From: Trichormus sp. NMC-1
GTDB taxonomy: Bacteria > Cyanobacteriota > Cyanobacteriia > Cyanobacteriales > Nostocaceae
Direction: 5' to 3'
DNA length: 64,000 bases
Assembly: GCF_001858025.1 (NCBI RefSeq)
Contig: NZ_LZQD01000001.1
Location: 1,259,583 to 1,323,582, forward strand
Below the pieces are notes generated by a model that was given only the letters and a program-made list of their open reading frames with translations, was not told the DNA's origin and made no database searches. Numbering within the stretch: the stretch's first letter is position 1; every line of letters starts with the position of its first letter. Positions 17,730 through 26,841 of this stretch are shown here, piece after piece. Both the position numbers and the translations under genes were made by a program.

Positions 17730-18305
17730 TTACTTCAAGGAACAGGGAAGTTGTAAAGCCTGCTGGAGTAATATCTCATATTCTTTATTACTGACTATAT
17801 AAGCACCAAATCTAGCCAAATGGGGATTCATCATTTGTGCATCAAACAACATAAAATTCCTTTGGCGCAATCTTTCTACCAATTTAACCATCGCTACTTT
17901 AGAACCTTCAGGAATGTTGTAGAACATCGATTCACCAATAAAAAGGCCACCAATAACAATCCCTAAAATTCCTCCTGCTAGTTTATCACCTTGCCAAGTT
18001 TCAAAACTATAAGCATAACCAGTCTGGTAAAGTAGCCAATAAATCTTTTGTAATTCTGGGGAAATCCAAGTGGTTTCGCGGTTAGCACACCCAGCTACCA
18101 CCCCTAGAAAGTCACGGTTAACTGCGACTGTGAACCTCTCTTGGTTGAGAACACGCTGCAATGACTTGGGGTAGCGAAAGTTCTCATTTAGGGGAATCAA
18201 CGTTCGTTCTTTACTTCCATACCATCCTAAATTATCACTCTCATCAGCCATGAGAAAATAACCTTGAGCATAACCTCGAATAATCGCAGCGACATCATAT
18301 TGCAT
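17730..18305 (-). CDS. aat: Leucyl/phenylalanyl-tRNA-protein transferase
   Basis: Transfers Leu or Phe from aminoacyl-tRNA to N-terminal Lys or Arg of proteins, marking them for ClpS/ClpAP degradation (N-end rule). Family features: an N-terminal region ending [18 protein letters not shown] (equivalent of the W-W-S-P-x-x-R motif), [12 protein letters not shown] (equivalent of G-E-S-M-F-S), [12 protein letters not shown] and [16 protein letters not shown] (D-x-Q-x-x-x-x-H-L-x-x-x-G). At 191 residues it is slightly shorter than E. coli Aat (234), as usual for cyanobacteria. A single gene. Confidence 0.94.
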   Translation of the reverse strand: MQYDVAAIIRGYAQGYFLMADESDNLGWYGSKERTLIPLNENFRYPKSLQRVLNQERFTVAVNRDFLGVVAGCANRETTWISPELQKIYWLLYQTGYAYSFETWQGDKLAGGILGIVIGGLFIGESMFYNIPEGSKVAMVKLVERLRQRNFMLFDAQMMNPHLARFGAYIVSNKEYEILLQQALQLPCSLK

Positions 18306-18420
18306 AGTTCAACAAATCAGCACAAAAAGTTACAGAAAACCATAAATTGCTGCAATCAGCCTGTTTTTGCGGTTTTCTGAGATTAACCTGGACAACAAAA
18401 TCTATTTAATATATACAAAG

Positions 18421-18750
18421 ATGACTGAGCCAATTCCAGCTATTACCCTACCACCATCTGAAAATCCTCATCTAGAAGGCGAATGGTTACAACAACGACT
18501 ACTAGGGTGGTTAGATGCAGAATTTATTCCAGAAGTAGTAAATCAGAATATTGCCCAGCGTGCAGCACAAATTTTTGTGCGACAAAGAATGGAAGGAGAA
18601 AATGACTTGGGATCTCTGGTAATTGCCATTGTCACAGAGATGCAGTTATTTGATTTCTCTAAAAGCTTCTATGGAGAGTTTGCGATCGCCAACGCCGTTA
18701 GCGATCTACTCTTAGAAAGTCTGGGAATTGATCGTTGTTGCGGTCAGTAA
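18421..18750 (+). CDS. Conserved-looking hypothetical protein, 109 residues
   Basis: A soluble, acidic protein (MTEPIPAITLPPSENPHLEG opening) with predicted helices (AQRAAQIFVRQRMEGENDLGS, IANAVSDLLLESLGI). No transmembrane segment, cysteine motif or known catalytic signature. The ATG at 18421 is preferred to an upstream one at 18367 because the added residues look like translated spacer. Its last few bases overlap the start of the 486-bp duplicated segment at 18746, so the duplication boundary lies exactly at this gene's stop. Function unknown. Confidence 0.75.
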   Translation: MTEPIPAITLPPSENPHLEGEWLQQRLLGWLDAEFIPEVVNQNIAQRAAQIFVRQRMEGENDLGSLVIAIVTEMQLFDFSKSFYGEFAIANAVSDLLLESLGIDRCCGQ

Positions 18751-19231
18751 ATGATTTGTTGAAGAAGACACTCTTACACTCTTACACCCCATGTCTAAAG
18801 CCAGGGGATTCCAGCAAGGAATGTCTTTTTTCTTCTCCACGACTCGAGTCGGGGGCTTGAAACCATTTGCATCGAACGCCCGACACAGGCGACTCTCCGC
18901 GTCTCCGCGTCTCCCACTCTCCGCGTCCTCTTCGGTCATTGGTCATTGGTCATTGGTCGTTGGTCATTGGTTGATAGTAAATGACTAAGGACTAATGACT
19001 ACTGACCACTGACTACCAGCTAGATTTAACAACACCAGGTAAAAGACCTTCGTGCGCCCATTCGCGCAGTACGTTCCGAGATAGTCCAAAATCCCGGTAT
19101 ACTCCTCTAGGACGACCTGTTACCCAGCAACGATTACGACGACGGTTAGGCGCACTGTTACGGGGTAGTTGTTGAATTTTGCGGTGGATTTCCAGCTTAT
19201 CTAGGGGAGATTCTGCACTTTTGAACTCGTC
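18746..19231. repeat. 486-bp perfect direct duplication, copy 1
   Basis: Identical in my reading, with no gap, to 21231-21716 (constant offset 2,485). It spans the spacer after the 109-residue gene, STRR sequence (TCATTGG and TCCGCGTC units) and the last 219 bases of rpsN. Open frames of 65-84 codons in the spacer part occur in both copies and are not credible genes. Confidence 0.95.
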
Positions 19232-19315
19232 TAGTAGTGCTTCCCGCTTGTCAGCATACTGTTCCACCAACTTAGCGCGTTTTTTCTCGCGCTCAATCAT
19301 GCTCTTCTTTGCCAT
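19013..19315 (-). CDS. rpsN: 30S ribosomal protein S14
   Basis: A 100-residue protein of the small ribosomal subunit. [13 protein letters not shown] at the start and the C-terminal block [20 protein letters not shown] are the S14 signature. It is the long, zinc-free form (no C-x2-C...C-x2-C), as in most cyanobacteria and chloroplasts. The gene stands alone, as is common for cyanobacterial rpsN. Its 3' 219 bases are duplicated at 21498-21716. ATG 19315 has no better alternative. Confidence 0.97.
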   Translation of the reverse strand: MAKKSMIEREKKRAKLVEQYADKREALLDEFKSAESPLDKLEIHRKIQQLPRNSAPNRRRNRCWVTGRPRGVYRDFGLSRNVLREWAHEGLLPGVVKSSW

Positions 19316-19345
19316 GAATTCCCTAATCTAATTAAAGACACCATT

Positions 19346-19689
19346 CCGATACAAAAAAGCTAACTAATGCTAATAATAACCAGCTTTTTTTTCCTGCTTC
19401 GTCCTAGAAGTGTCGGCACTGTCTAGTCCACAGGCTTCAAGATTGGGTGTATCTCACCCTACTATTAAGTATTTAGGCTTGGTTATCACCTAAAATACCA
19501 ATTAATAATAGCATTTTTTCTCTGTCCTGTCTGCCGACAGGCAGGCGACAAGCTCTTTAGGGATTAAAGTCTCAAGTTTTTCTGTCAATGAGTGGTCAGT
19601 GAGGCTGTCGAACTGTAGACATAAATCTTGAGTAAATGTGAGCATATGTTAGCTTTTATTAGTAAAAAACTAACTAGCTGTTAACCCCA
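19346..19689. mobile_element. Internally deleted relative of the TnpB (IS605/IS1341-type) element
   Basis: The left end (CCGATACAAAAAAGCTAAC..., then CCTAGAAGTGTCGGCACTGTC and TAGTCCACAGGCT) and right end (AAATGTGAGCATATGTTAGC... to GTTAACCCC) match the two ends of the TnpB element at 56091-57529. The coding part is absent. Subterminal hairpins remain: AAAAAAGCT pairs with AGCTTTTTT at the left, and TTAGT with ACTAA at the right. A dispersed small repeat (GTGGTCAGTGAGGCTGTCGA) and a CCTGTC/GACAGG hairpin have replaced or invaded the middle. It fills the 19316-19792 spacer upstream of rpsN. Confidence 0.8.
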
Positions 19690-19792
19690 TCATACAATGC
19701 CCATCACCATTATAGGGAAATTGGCCAGGAGAAGTTCAGAAGTGCAGAATCAAGAACTGATACAGCAGAATTCAGGCTGATTGATTTAGGGC

Positions 19793-21034
19793 TTATTTTA
19801 CTTCAGTTACCCGCCAGCTTAATTTCAGGTTCACCCAAAAATTCCAAATAGTTGCAACTGCGATCGCTATAAAGTTAGCAATGTAGCGATTAGGAATCAG
19901 GAAATTAAACACCATATTCAACACGACTACATTTAATACTAACCCAGCCAAGCAAATCACATTAAACTTCAAAAACCGTTTTAATCTTAGCTTCCAACCT
20001 TTTTGCTGCATGGATACATCGGCAAATGTCCAAGCATCATTCCAGAGAAAATTATTGAAAATAGCAATTTCCCCAGCGAAGATTTTACTGCGTGTAAGAG
20101 GCCAAGCTAAAGTTGTTGGGTCACTAAGTAAATAGAGTATTACCATATCGACAAATACTCCACTTAGTCCCACTGCACCAAAGCGCAGGAATCGCTTCAC
20201 AGGGAAATTCACTTTTCTGCGAATTTTTCCTAAGCGTCCAGTAGATACACGTAAGCGTATTAAATGATGAATATAATCTACGTATTGCTTAGATGTTACT
20301 TTGCTTTCGCCTTCTGTCCGTTCACGGAATACATAACCCGCTTCAGCAATTTCCCTGACGTTTCCTCGTCCAATGACTTCCAGAAGAATTTTATAGCCGA
20401 CGGGATTTAGTGTATTATTAGCGATCGCACTCCGTCGGACCATAAAATAACCACTCATGGGGTCAGAAACTCTTCCCAGTACTCCTGGTAAGATAATCAA
20501 TCCCAACACCTGCGCCCCACGAGATAAAAAGCGCCTAATCACACTCCAACTACTAACACCACCACCATCTACGTGACGACTAGCTAAGGCTAAATCTGCC
20601 CCATCTATCATTTTCTGCAAGAGTTGTGTCAGCACCTCTGGTGGATGCTGCAAATCTCCATCAATCACACCCAAAAAACTCCCTGTAGCCGCTTGCCATC
20701 CACGAATTACAGCAGAAGATAGCCCTCGTTCATCTTCACGTCGCATTACCCGCAACTGCGGATACTCTGGCATCAGAGATTGCGCTACTTCCCAAGTTAA
20801 ATCTGGGCTATCATCATCTACTACAATTAGTTCATAATTACCAGGTATAGCTTCATCTAGTAATCGGCTCAAGATACTGACCACCTTCTGGATATTATCA
20901 CGCTCTTTATACGTGGGAATCACCAAAGATAGAAGTACAGGATTGTCTCTAACCGCGTCATTAGGTGGATATTCAGGAATCTTTAATGCCCCAGAGGGAA
21001 CGGTTAACAGAGAGTTCGATGAGTTTGCATTCAT
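19793..21034 (-). CDS. GT2 glycosyltransferase fused to a GtrA-like membrane domain
   Basis: 413 residues. The N-terminal part (about 35-250) is a family-2 glycosyltransferase like polyprenyl-phosphate mannosyl/glucosyltransferases: SLVIPTYKERDNI, VVDDDSPD (nucleotide-sugar Asp residues), VIDGDLQHPPE (metal-binding D-x-D-like) and DPMSGYFMVRR. The C-terminal part (about 275-405) has four hydrophobic helices and begins RFLRFGAVGLSGVFVDM, the GtrA signature. Such fusions make and probably flip a polyprenyl-phosphate sugar for surface glycans at the cytoplasmic membrane. The gene is flanked by the two copies of a 486-bp direct repeat. Confidence 0.9.
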   Translation of the reverse strand: MNANSSNSLLTVPSGALKIPEYPPNDAVRDNPVLLSLVIPTYKERDNIQKVVSILSRLLDEAIPGNYELIVVDDDSPDLTWEVAQSLMPEYPQLRVMRREDERGLSSAVIRGWQAATGSFLGVIDGDLQHPPEVLTQLLQKMIDGADLALASRHVDGGGVSSWSVIRRFLSRGAQVLGLIILPGVLGRVSDPMSGYFMVRRSAIANNTLNPVGYKILLEVIGRGNVREIAEAGYVFRERTEGESKVTSKQYVDYIHHLIRLRVSTGRLGKIRRKVNFPVKRFLRFGAVGLSGVFVDMVILYLLSDPTTLAWPLTRSKIFAGEIAIFNNFLWNDAWTFADVSMQQKGWKLRLKRFLKFNVICLAGLVLNVVVLNMVFNFLIPNRYIANFIAIAVATIWNFWVNLKLSWRVTEVK

Positions 21035-21230
21035 AAAGTCAGTAAATTGGAAATTGCGGGATCGCCTGTATAAAGTTTAGCTATTTATACAGTAATATCG
21101 CCAAAATTGGTATATATAATATAGGAATCCGGTTTGATTCCTGTTCGCGGTAGCGTGCCGTAGGCATATTTACTCGTAGAGGCAGGGAACTCTTAACAGG
21201 GAACTCTTAACAGAAAAGAAGGAATATAAG
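21035..21230. repeat. Spacer with small repeats (GGGAACTCTTAACA tandem)
   Basis: Upstream of the glycosyltransferase: a two-copy tandem GGGAACTCTTAACA (21185-21213) and a small dispersed repeat around 21143-21165 (CGGTAGCGTGCCGTAGGCAT). No gene seen. Confidence 0.55.
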
Positions 21231-21716
21231 AGTAAATGATTTGTTGAAGAAGACACTCTTACACTCTTACACCCCATGTCTAAAGCCAGGGGATTCCAGC
21301 AAGGAATGTCTTTTTTCTTCTCCACGACTCGAGTCGGGGGCTTGAAACCATTTGCATCGAACGCCCGACACAGGCGACTCTCCGCGTCTCCGCGTCTCCC
21401 ACTCTCCGCGTCCTCTTCGGTCATTGGTCATTGGTCATTGGTCGTTGGTCATTGGTTGATAGTAAATGACTAAGGACTAATGACTACTGACCACTGACTA
21501 CCAGCTAGATTTAACAACACCAGGTAAAAGACCTTCGTGCGCCCATTCGCGCAGTACGTTCCGAGATAGTCCAAAATCCCGGTATACTCCTCTAGGACGA
21601 CCTGTTACCCAGCAACGATTACGACGACGGTTAGGCGCACTGTTACGGGGTAGTTGTTGAATTTTGCGGTGGATTTCCAGCTTATCTAGGGGAGATTCTG
21701 CACTTTTGAACTCGTC
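21231..21716. repeat. 486-bp perfect direct duplication, copy 2
   Basis: Second copy of 18746-19231 in the same orientation. Identity stops abruptly after CTCGTC at 21716. On the left it joins GGAATATAAG, on the right ATACTAAATATTTT, so the copy was inserted into unrelated sequence. Confidence 0.95.
21498..21716 (-). pseudogene. Truncated rpsN copy (S14 C-terminal 72 codons)
   Basis: Part of duplication copy 2. It is identical to the 3' part of rpsN (starting within [10 protein letters not shown] and running to the stop) but lacks the first 28 codons and the ribosome-binding site. It has no substitutions, so the duplication is recent, or has been homogenised by gene conversion. It is not expected to make functional S14. 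Confidence 0.93.
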
Positions 21717-21938
21717 ATACTAAATATTTTAGCTGAAATATACTAGTCAAAACATTACTCCCATTATCTGATCACCAGTGATTATTCTGCTGTTAAGTAT
21801 TGGAAAAGTTTTACTGCATCATCGTTTTGGATAATTGATCTCAACTTTATATTTCAATTGTCCTTCCCAAGCCAAAACCCAAAGTAAACTTTTGAGTAGC
21901 GATGTCTACGCTCCTAAAACTATCAGCCAATAGGCATA

Positions 21939-22043
21939 TATAGCAGGGGACAGGTGACAGGTGACAGGTGACAGAGTTGAAAGTCTGTTTGTGTCTACGT
22001 TTTATCATTAGTTCATGTCCTAACTACCTTGGCTACGGCTATA
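21939..22043. repeat. Dispersed ~105-bp repeat, copy B
   Basis: Same element as copy A, with CAGGTGACAGGTGACAG, GTCTGTTTGTGTCTACG and CATGTCCTAACTACC, ending GGCTATA. It differs from copy A at a handful of positions and in heptamer number. It lies in a 700-base gene-free region (21717-22429). Confidence 0.85.
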
Positions 22044-22259
22044 AATAAAAAATCATCAAACCCGCAGTAATGGAAATAATTAAAAGTCCATTCCATAGAA
22101 CAAAATAGTAAAATTAATAGATTATGATTAAACTTAAATAGTAAATGTTTGACAAGACTGAACCATAATCAAAAGGTTGGTCAATAATATAACATTACAA
22201 GTTTAAATTTTTAATTTATTGCCACAATTAAATCAATACCTGTGCGATTTTTTTGTAGC

Positions 22260-22361
22260 TTGGGTTGAGCGTAGCAAAACCCAACGCATTTGTTGGGTTA
22301 TGGCTGATGCCTCCGGCGAGCGCAGAGATACGCCACGCTCCGCGAACGTGCCTCAACCCAA
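22260..22361. repeat. Inverted repeat TTGGGTTGAG/CTCAACCCAA invaded by a small dispersed repeat
   Basis: TTGGGTTGAG (22260-22269) and CTCAACCCAA (22352-22361) frame AAACCCAACGC...TTGTTGGGTT, a secondary-structure-rich intergenic repeat. Between them sits GCGCAGAGATACGCCACGCT..., which resembles the small repeat that interrupts tnpB at 56319. The rest of the 22044-22429 spacer is AT-rich with nothing recognised. Confidence 0.6.
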
Positions 22362-22429
22362 CCTACGAATCAAGGCTTTTTGAATTTGGCAAAGGTATTG
22401 TTAAATAAGTAGTTTATGTTTGATGAACT

Positions 22430-23596
22430 GTGCTTACTATAACTATTGATGAAATTCTTGTTCGGGCTTTGATGGGGTATAATATATTTCCCTCTGAAGG
22501 AGTACTATTGCTAAAACAGACTGACCCAGAAGCGATCGCAGCTATTCGAGCTACTGCTGACAAACTCCGTCAAACCCAAGTAGGTGACACAGTTACCTAC
22601 GTGATTAACCGGAATATTAACTTTACCAACATTTGTGAGCAGCATTGTAGTTTTTGTGCGTTCCGTCGGGATGAGGGTGATACTGATGCTTATTGGTTAA
22701 ATTGGGCGCAGATTCTCGAAAAATCTACAGATGCGATGCGTCGGGGAGCTACAGAAATATGTATGCAAGGAGGATTACACCCACAAGCGCAAATCAACGG
22801 TAAATCTTTGCCTTATTACCTCAAGTTAGTAGAAACTATTAAGGGAGAGTTTCCTCATTTGCATTTACACGCATTTTCTCCCCAAGAAGTGCAGTTTATC
22901 GCCAGATTGGATGGAATTTCCTATGCAGAGGTAATTACAGCTTTGCGTGATGCTGGTGTCGGTTCTATGCCAGGAACAGCCGCAGAGGTGTTAGATGATG
23001 AGGTACGCAGGGTACTATGTCCAGAAAAAATTGATACGGCTACTTGGTTAGAAATAGTCAGTATGGCGCATAAATTAGGTGTAAATACGACTAGTACCAT
23101 GTTATCTGGGCATATTGAAACCCCAGAACAGCAAATTGGACATTTAGAAAAATTGCGATCGCTCCAACAAAATGCTATTGAGCAAGAATACCCTGCTAAA
23201 ATTACGGAATTTATTGTCTTACCATTCGTTGGCCAAGAAGCGCCCAAATCCTTACGTCGTCGTGTGGGAAGAGATCAACCAGTTTTAGCTGATGCACTGT
23301 TATTAACTGCTGTAGCGCGAATTTATTTAGGAAATTGCATACCTAACCATCAACCGAGTTGGGTCAAATTGGGTTTAGGTGGTGCGACAGAAGCTTTAAA
23401 TTGGGGCTGTAACGATATCGGTGGCACATTGATGGAAGAACACATTACCACAATGGCAGGGGCTGTAGGTGGTACTTGTATGGAAGTGGAAACCTTGCAA
23501 AGTGCGATAGCATCCCTAGAAAGACCTTATCAACAACGGGACACCTTGTATCGGAAAATAGGTGAGGGGGAAGAAGAGGACGCGGTGACGCGGTGA
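22430..23596 (+). CDS. cofH: FO synthase subunit 2 (CofH), radical SAM
   Basis: 388 residues. It adds 5-amino-6-ribitylamino-uracil to tyrosine-derived radical chemistry, the first half of making FO (8-hydroxy-5-deazaflavin), the antenna cofactor of cyanobacterial DNA photolyase. The 4Fe-4S motif is C69-x3-C73-x2-C76 (CEQHCSFC), the CX3CX2C of radical SAM enzymes. The sequences [18 protein letters not shown] and [10 protein letters not shown] are typical of the CofH/MqnC group. CofH is preferred over MqnC because cyanobacteria make phylloquinone by another route. The start is GTG 22430 with a poor ribosome-binding site. No cofG is present in the window. Confidence 0.88.
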   Translation: MLTITIDEILVRALMGYNIFPSEGVLLLKQTDPEAIAAIRATADKLRQTQVGDTVTYVINRNINFTNICEQHCSFCAFRRDEGDTDAYWLNWAQILEKSTDAMRRGATEICMQGGLHPQAQINGKSLPYYLKLVETIKGEFPHLHLHAFSPQEVQFIARLDGISYAEVITALRDAGVGSMPGTAAEVLDDEVRRVLCPEKIDTATWLEIVSMAHKLGVNTTSTMLSGHIETPEQQIGHLEKLRSLQQNAIEQEYPAKITEFIVLPFVGQEAPKSLRRRVGRDQPVLADALLLTAVARIYLGNCIPNHQPSWVKLGLGGATEALNWGCNDIGGTLMEEHITTMAGAVGGTCMEVETLQSAIASLERPYQQRDTLYRKIGEGEEEDAVTR

Positions 23597-23750
23597 CGCG
23601 GTGATGGGGAAGAAGAAAACGTGGAGAGATTGTTCCCGTGTCCCTCTTTCCCCGTGTCTTCTTTCCCCGTGTCCCTGTGTCTCCGCGTCCCCGTGTCTTC
23701 TTTCCCCGTGTCCCCGTGTCTCCGCGTCCCCGTGTCTTCTTCAATGATCC
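23597..23750. repeat. STRR (CCCCGTGTC/TCTTCTTTC units) between cofH and psb27
   Basis: Tandem and mixed 7-mer and longer units (TTTCCCCGTGTC, TCCGCGTCC) fill the spacer. Open frames on both strands here are repeat-coded and are not called. The spacer must hold the psb27 promoter. Confidence 0.85.
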
Positions 23751-23801
23751 CAATCCAAGATAGGATGGACGTTGATTTACATATTGTTTTACTTAATGCA
23801 T

Positions 23802-24200
23802 ATGAAGCGTTATTGGTCGCGTCTGCTTGCACTGGTTTTGGTTGTCACCATTGGTTTAATGGGCTGTTCTGGTAGTCCAGATAGTTTAACAGGGGATTAT
23901 CGTCAAGATACCTTGGCAGTAGTTAATACCTTGAGACAAGCCATAGATTTATTACCAGATTCCCCAAATAAAGCAGAACTTCAAGCAGAAGCACGTCAAA
24001 AAATTAATGACTTTTCTGCTCGTTATCAGCGAGCTAATTCTGTCTCCACTCTTAGCTCTTTTACAACCATGCGAACAGCCCTCAACGCCTTAGCTGGCCA
24101 CTACAGTTCTTACCCAAATCGTCCTATCCCTCAAAAGCTCAAAACTCGCCTAGTGAAGGAGTTTGATCTCGTAGAAACAGCACTTAAGCGTGGTAGCTAA
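23802..24200 (+). CDS. psb27: Photosystem II assembly lipoprotein Psb27
   Basis: A 132-residue lumenal lipoprotein that binds CP43 in immature photosystem II and keeps the manganese cluster from forming too early, also acting in repair. The start MKRYWSRLLALVLV and lipobox LMGC (lipidated Cys22) are clear. The mature part shows TGDYRQDTLAVVNTLRQAI, FTTMRTALNALAGHY and RPIPQKLKTRL, matching Psb27. ATG 23802 is used: it opens directly into the signal peptide, and the ten codons upstream do not match the family. Confidence 0.95.
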   Translation: MKRYWSRLLALVLVVTIGLMGCSGSPDSLTGDYRQDTLAVVNTLRQAIDLLPDSPNKAELQAEARQKINDFSARYQRANSVSTLSSFTTMRTALNALAGHYSSYPNRPIPQKLKTRLVKEFDLVETALKRGS

Positions 24201-24284
24201 CCATCAGCTATTTTATTTATCTTATTGTCAAGAGCCAAAAATTCAAAGTTCCAAATTTTGACTTTGCATTTTTGACTCCTGTAC

Positions 24285-24304
24285 GGGCGTATTGCAATAC
24301 GCCC
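24285..24304. repeat. Perfect 20-bp palindrome (dispersed repeat)
   Basis: GGGCGTATTGCAATACGCCC, flanked by TGACTCC heptamers. It shares its core with 16412-16433. It sits 40 bases before the next start codon and could also be a DNA-binding site, but its repetition argues for a mobile repeat. Confidence 0.8.
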
Positions 24305-24342
24305 CTTCTGACTCCTGATTCCTGATTCCTGAATTCTGCTGT

Positions 24343-25851
24343 ATGTCTAATTGTTTATTGAACTTTACAAGACCAATATTATTTTGGCGCAGTTTGTTCG
24401 CTGTTCTTGTTAGTAGTAGTGTGTTGCTTTCTAACTTTGGCAACCAAACAGCAAAAGCGCAAGTAGTACTTCAGTCTTGTCAGCTATCACCAAAAGCAAC
24501 CCAAGAAAAAGAAAAGCTACGTTTATCAGCACTCAAAGGTAATCGAGATAGCCAAAATAGCTACCAAAAGCTCATAAAACAACACGCAAAAGAATTACAA
24601 AATTGTCGCAGTCGTAATTGGCCGCAAACCCAAGCCATATGGTTGCGTTTATATCCCTGCGACACACAGCCGGGAGCAATTGATCAAGTTATGGATCGGA
24701 TTGTTAGCCGTGGCTATAACCAAGTTTATTTAGAAGCATTTTATGATGGACAAGTACTATTGCCAGCAGCCGCTAATCCCACAGTTTGGCCTGCTGTAGT
24801 TCGCACCCGTGGAACAGAAAAAATTGATTTACTAGCAGCAGGGATTAAAAAAGGTCAAGAACGGGGTTTGAAGGTTTATGCTTGGATGTTTACCGTCAAT
24901 TTTGGTTATACTTACGGACAGATTCCCAGTAGACAAGAAGCGATCGCTCGTAATGGTAAAGGACAAAACAGTTTAGCTGTTGTAGATAACGCCTCTCAAG
25001 TATTTATCGACCCCTATAACCTCCAAGCAAAAACCGATTACTACCGCATGGTACAAGAAGTCCTGCGTCGTCGGCCAGATGGCTTGTTATTGGACTATGT
25101 ACGTTATCCTCGACAAGCCGGAAGTAACTCTATTGCTACTAAAGTTTCCGATTTGTGGTTATTTACGCCCGCAACCCAAGAAGCCTTTTTCCGTAGAGCT
25201 TTAAACTCCAAAGGGTTAGAATTAATGCGGCGCTTTTTAACTAAGGGATATGTCACCACAGGAGACATCAATCAAGTTGATAAACTTTATCCCCAAGAAG
25301 GTGAACCTCTTTGGGAAGGACGCAATCCCCCAACAGCCGAAAAGTCGCTTTTATCACCAACTAACAGACAACAACTTTTACAATTAGAGCTATGGCAGTT
25401 GGCTGTAGCCCATGCAATGCAAGGTATCCTAGATTTTGTCGCCTTAGCTAGTTCTCCAGCACAGCAGCAACGCATACCCGCTGGGGCGGTGTTTTTTCCA
25501 GAAGGTAATCAAGCTATAGGACAAGGTTATGATTCCCGTTTGCAACCTTGGGATCGTTTTCCTGCTTCTCTAGAATGGCATCCTATGGCTTATGCAAATT
25601 GTGGTAATAATAATGCGAGTTGTATTGCCGAGCAAGTGCAACGGGTTTTGAATATGGCACAACCTGGTACACAGATAATTCCAGCTTTAGCTGGTAAATG
25701 GGGAGAATCAATTAGTAATCGTCCACCTCTAGAAGTGCAGATGGCAGCTTTACGCCAATTTGCCCCTCAAATTAAGGGAGTCAGCCATTTTGCTTATTCT
25801 TGGCAATATCCTGAACAGGATGGCGATCGCAAATTTTGCCGTCTTCCATAA
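24343..25851 (+). CDS. Secreted GHL10-type (family 10-like) glycoside hydrolase domain protein
   Basis: 502 residues. An N-terminal signal anchor (about 13-32, LFAVLVSSSVLLSNFG) is followed by AKAQ, a plausible cleavage site. The catalytic-type domain begins near residue 95: QAIWLRLYPCDTQPGAIDQ, GYNQVYLEAFYDGQ, GLKVYAWMFTVNFG, PDGLLLDYVRYPRQ. These are strands of the TIM-barrel family DUF187/GHL10, related to glycosyl hydrolases that may act on peptidoglycan or exopolysaccharide. Acidic residues at the strand ends (E in YLEAFYDG, D in LLLDYVRYP) are candidates for catalysis. The stop codon touches that of the convergent next gene. Confidence 0.85.
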   Translation: MSNCLLNFTRPILFWRSLFAVLVSSSVLLSNFGNQTAKAQVVLQSCQLSPKATQEKEKLRLSALKGNRDSQNSYQKLIKQHAKELQNCRSRNWPQTQAIWLRLYPCDTQPGAIDQVMDRIVSRGYNQVYLEAFYDGQVLLPAAANPTVWPAVVRTRGTEKIDLLAAGIKKGQERGLKVYAWMFTVNFGYTYGQIPSRQEAIARNGKGQNSLAVVDNASQVFIDPYNLQAKTDYYRMVQEVLRRRPDGLLLDYVRYPRQAGSNSIATKVSDLWLFTPATQEAFFRRALNSKGLELMRRFLTKGYVTTGDINQVDKLYPQEGEPLWEGRNPPTAEKSLLSPTNRQQLLQLELWQLAVAHAMQGILDFVALASSPAQQQRIPAGAVFFPEGNQAIGQGYDSRLQPWDRFPASLEWHPMAYANCGNNNASCIAEQVQRVLNMAQPGTQIIPALAGKWGESISNRPPLEVQMAALRQFAPQIKGVSHFAYSWQYPEQDGDRKFCRLP

Positions 25852-26814
25852 CTACCAATCACCCAATTGCGTACCTAGAAAGTAACGTACATGATCAACA
25901 AATGTCAGACCCCATTTTCTGTTTCCATGTCCTAATCCTGGAACTACATAACAATCACCATCAGGGAAACATCTAGCGCAAGCTTGGGCATTTTTTACAT
26001 TAACAATCGGGTCATTTGCACCTACTAAAAATCTCACCCTACGGGGTGATTTCACTTGCTCAACATAAGTCATGGGGTTGCAGATTTGAGCATATTTATC
26101 AGGGTATTTTAAATCTTTCGCTAATTTGAGCATCTGCACCACAGGTTTTATTTGTGGTTGCATTTTTCCTAAAATAATTTCTGCTAAATTTCCCAAAGGT
26201 GAAGCTGCTAAATCTGGCAAAATTGAACGACCCCAACTATTAGCAAAAGTTTGGAGATTCGCATGACCAATTGTACCTAATAACCTTTCTCCAATTCCAT
26301 GAGCAGTAAAAGCATAGGAACTAAATAAAACACCCATACTCACCCCAAACAAACCCAAACGATTACTAATACCGTATTTTTCCTGGCAAAATTGATGGAT
26401 GCTGGTAATATCTACCGCAGTTTGCTGAAATATTTTTGATAAAAGTTCCGTATCAAATGGAATACCTCTGTCAACTAAAGGCTTAATTTCATTTTCCACT
26501 ATCGCCGTAAATGTTCTAACCAAACTGCGTTCACCCGCAAATGGAGCATCAAATAAAGCCACTGCAATGCCCATCTGTGTCAATGTCGGGACAATAAAAT
26601 TATTCCAGCGATAGGGCGCACACATTCCTTGTAAACCAATTACTAACGGTGTATCCTGAACAGGTCGATGACTGGGAAGAAACACAGCAACGGGAAAACC
26701 GCTTAATCTTTCATCAATATCACCTACACCAGTGCAAGAAAATGGTTCATGAAACCAATAGCGATCGCCCTTCACACCCTCAAAATTAATCGTATCAGCA
26801 CCGTAAATAGGCAT
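25852..26814 (-). CDS. Alpha/beta hydrolase
   Basis: 320 residues, with no signal peptide. The nucleophile elbow is LFGVSMGVLF (G-x-S-x-G). A later FLVGANDPIV supplies the acid Asp, and VPGLGHGNRKWG the catalytic His, so all three triad residues are in place. The opening segment with HRPVQDTPLVIGLQGMCAPY includes an oxyanion region. The substrate is unknown (ester or acyl transfer). It lies 27 bases behind polA in the same direction, so an operon is likely. Its TAG directly abuts the TAA of the convergent hydrolase gene. Confidence 0.85.
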   Translation of the reverse strand: MPIYGADTINFEGVKGDRYWFHEPFSCTGVGDIDERLSGFPVAVFLPSHRPVQDTPLVIGLQGMCAPYRWNNFIVPTLTQMGIAVALFDAPFAGERSLVRTFTAIVENEIKPLVDRGIPFDTELLSKIFQQTAVDITSIHQFCQEKYGISNRLGLFGVSMGVLFSSYAFTAHGIGERLLGTIGHANLQTFANSWGRSILPDLAASPLGNLAEIILGKMQPQIKPVVQMLKLAKDLKYPDKYAQICNPMTYVEQVKSPRRVRFLVGANDPIVNVKNAQACARCFPDGDCYVVPGLGHGNRKWGLTFVDHVRYFLGTQLGDW

Positions 26815-26841
26815 ATTTAGCTTATATCAACACCAATCAGC

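Noticed and set aside
18712-18988. Open frames of 65-75 codons, identical to those at 21170-21473
   Set aside because: They run through STRR units on both strands within the duplicated spacer; the repetition explains their conservation.
23445-23875. Several open frames on both strands around the cofH-psb27 spacer
   Set aside because: Composition is that of CCCCGTGTC/TCTTCTTTC repeats; psb27 explains the plus-strand end.
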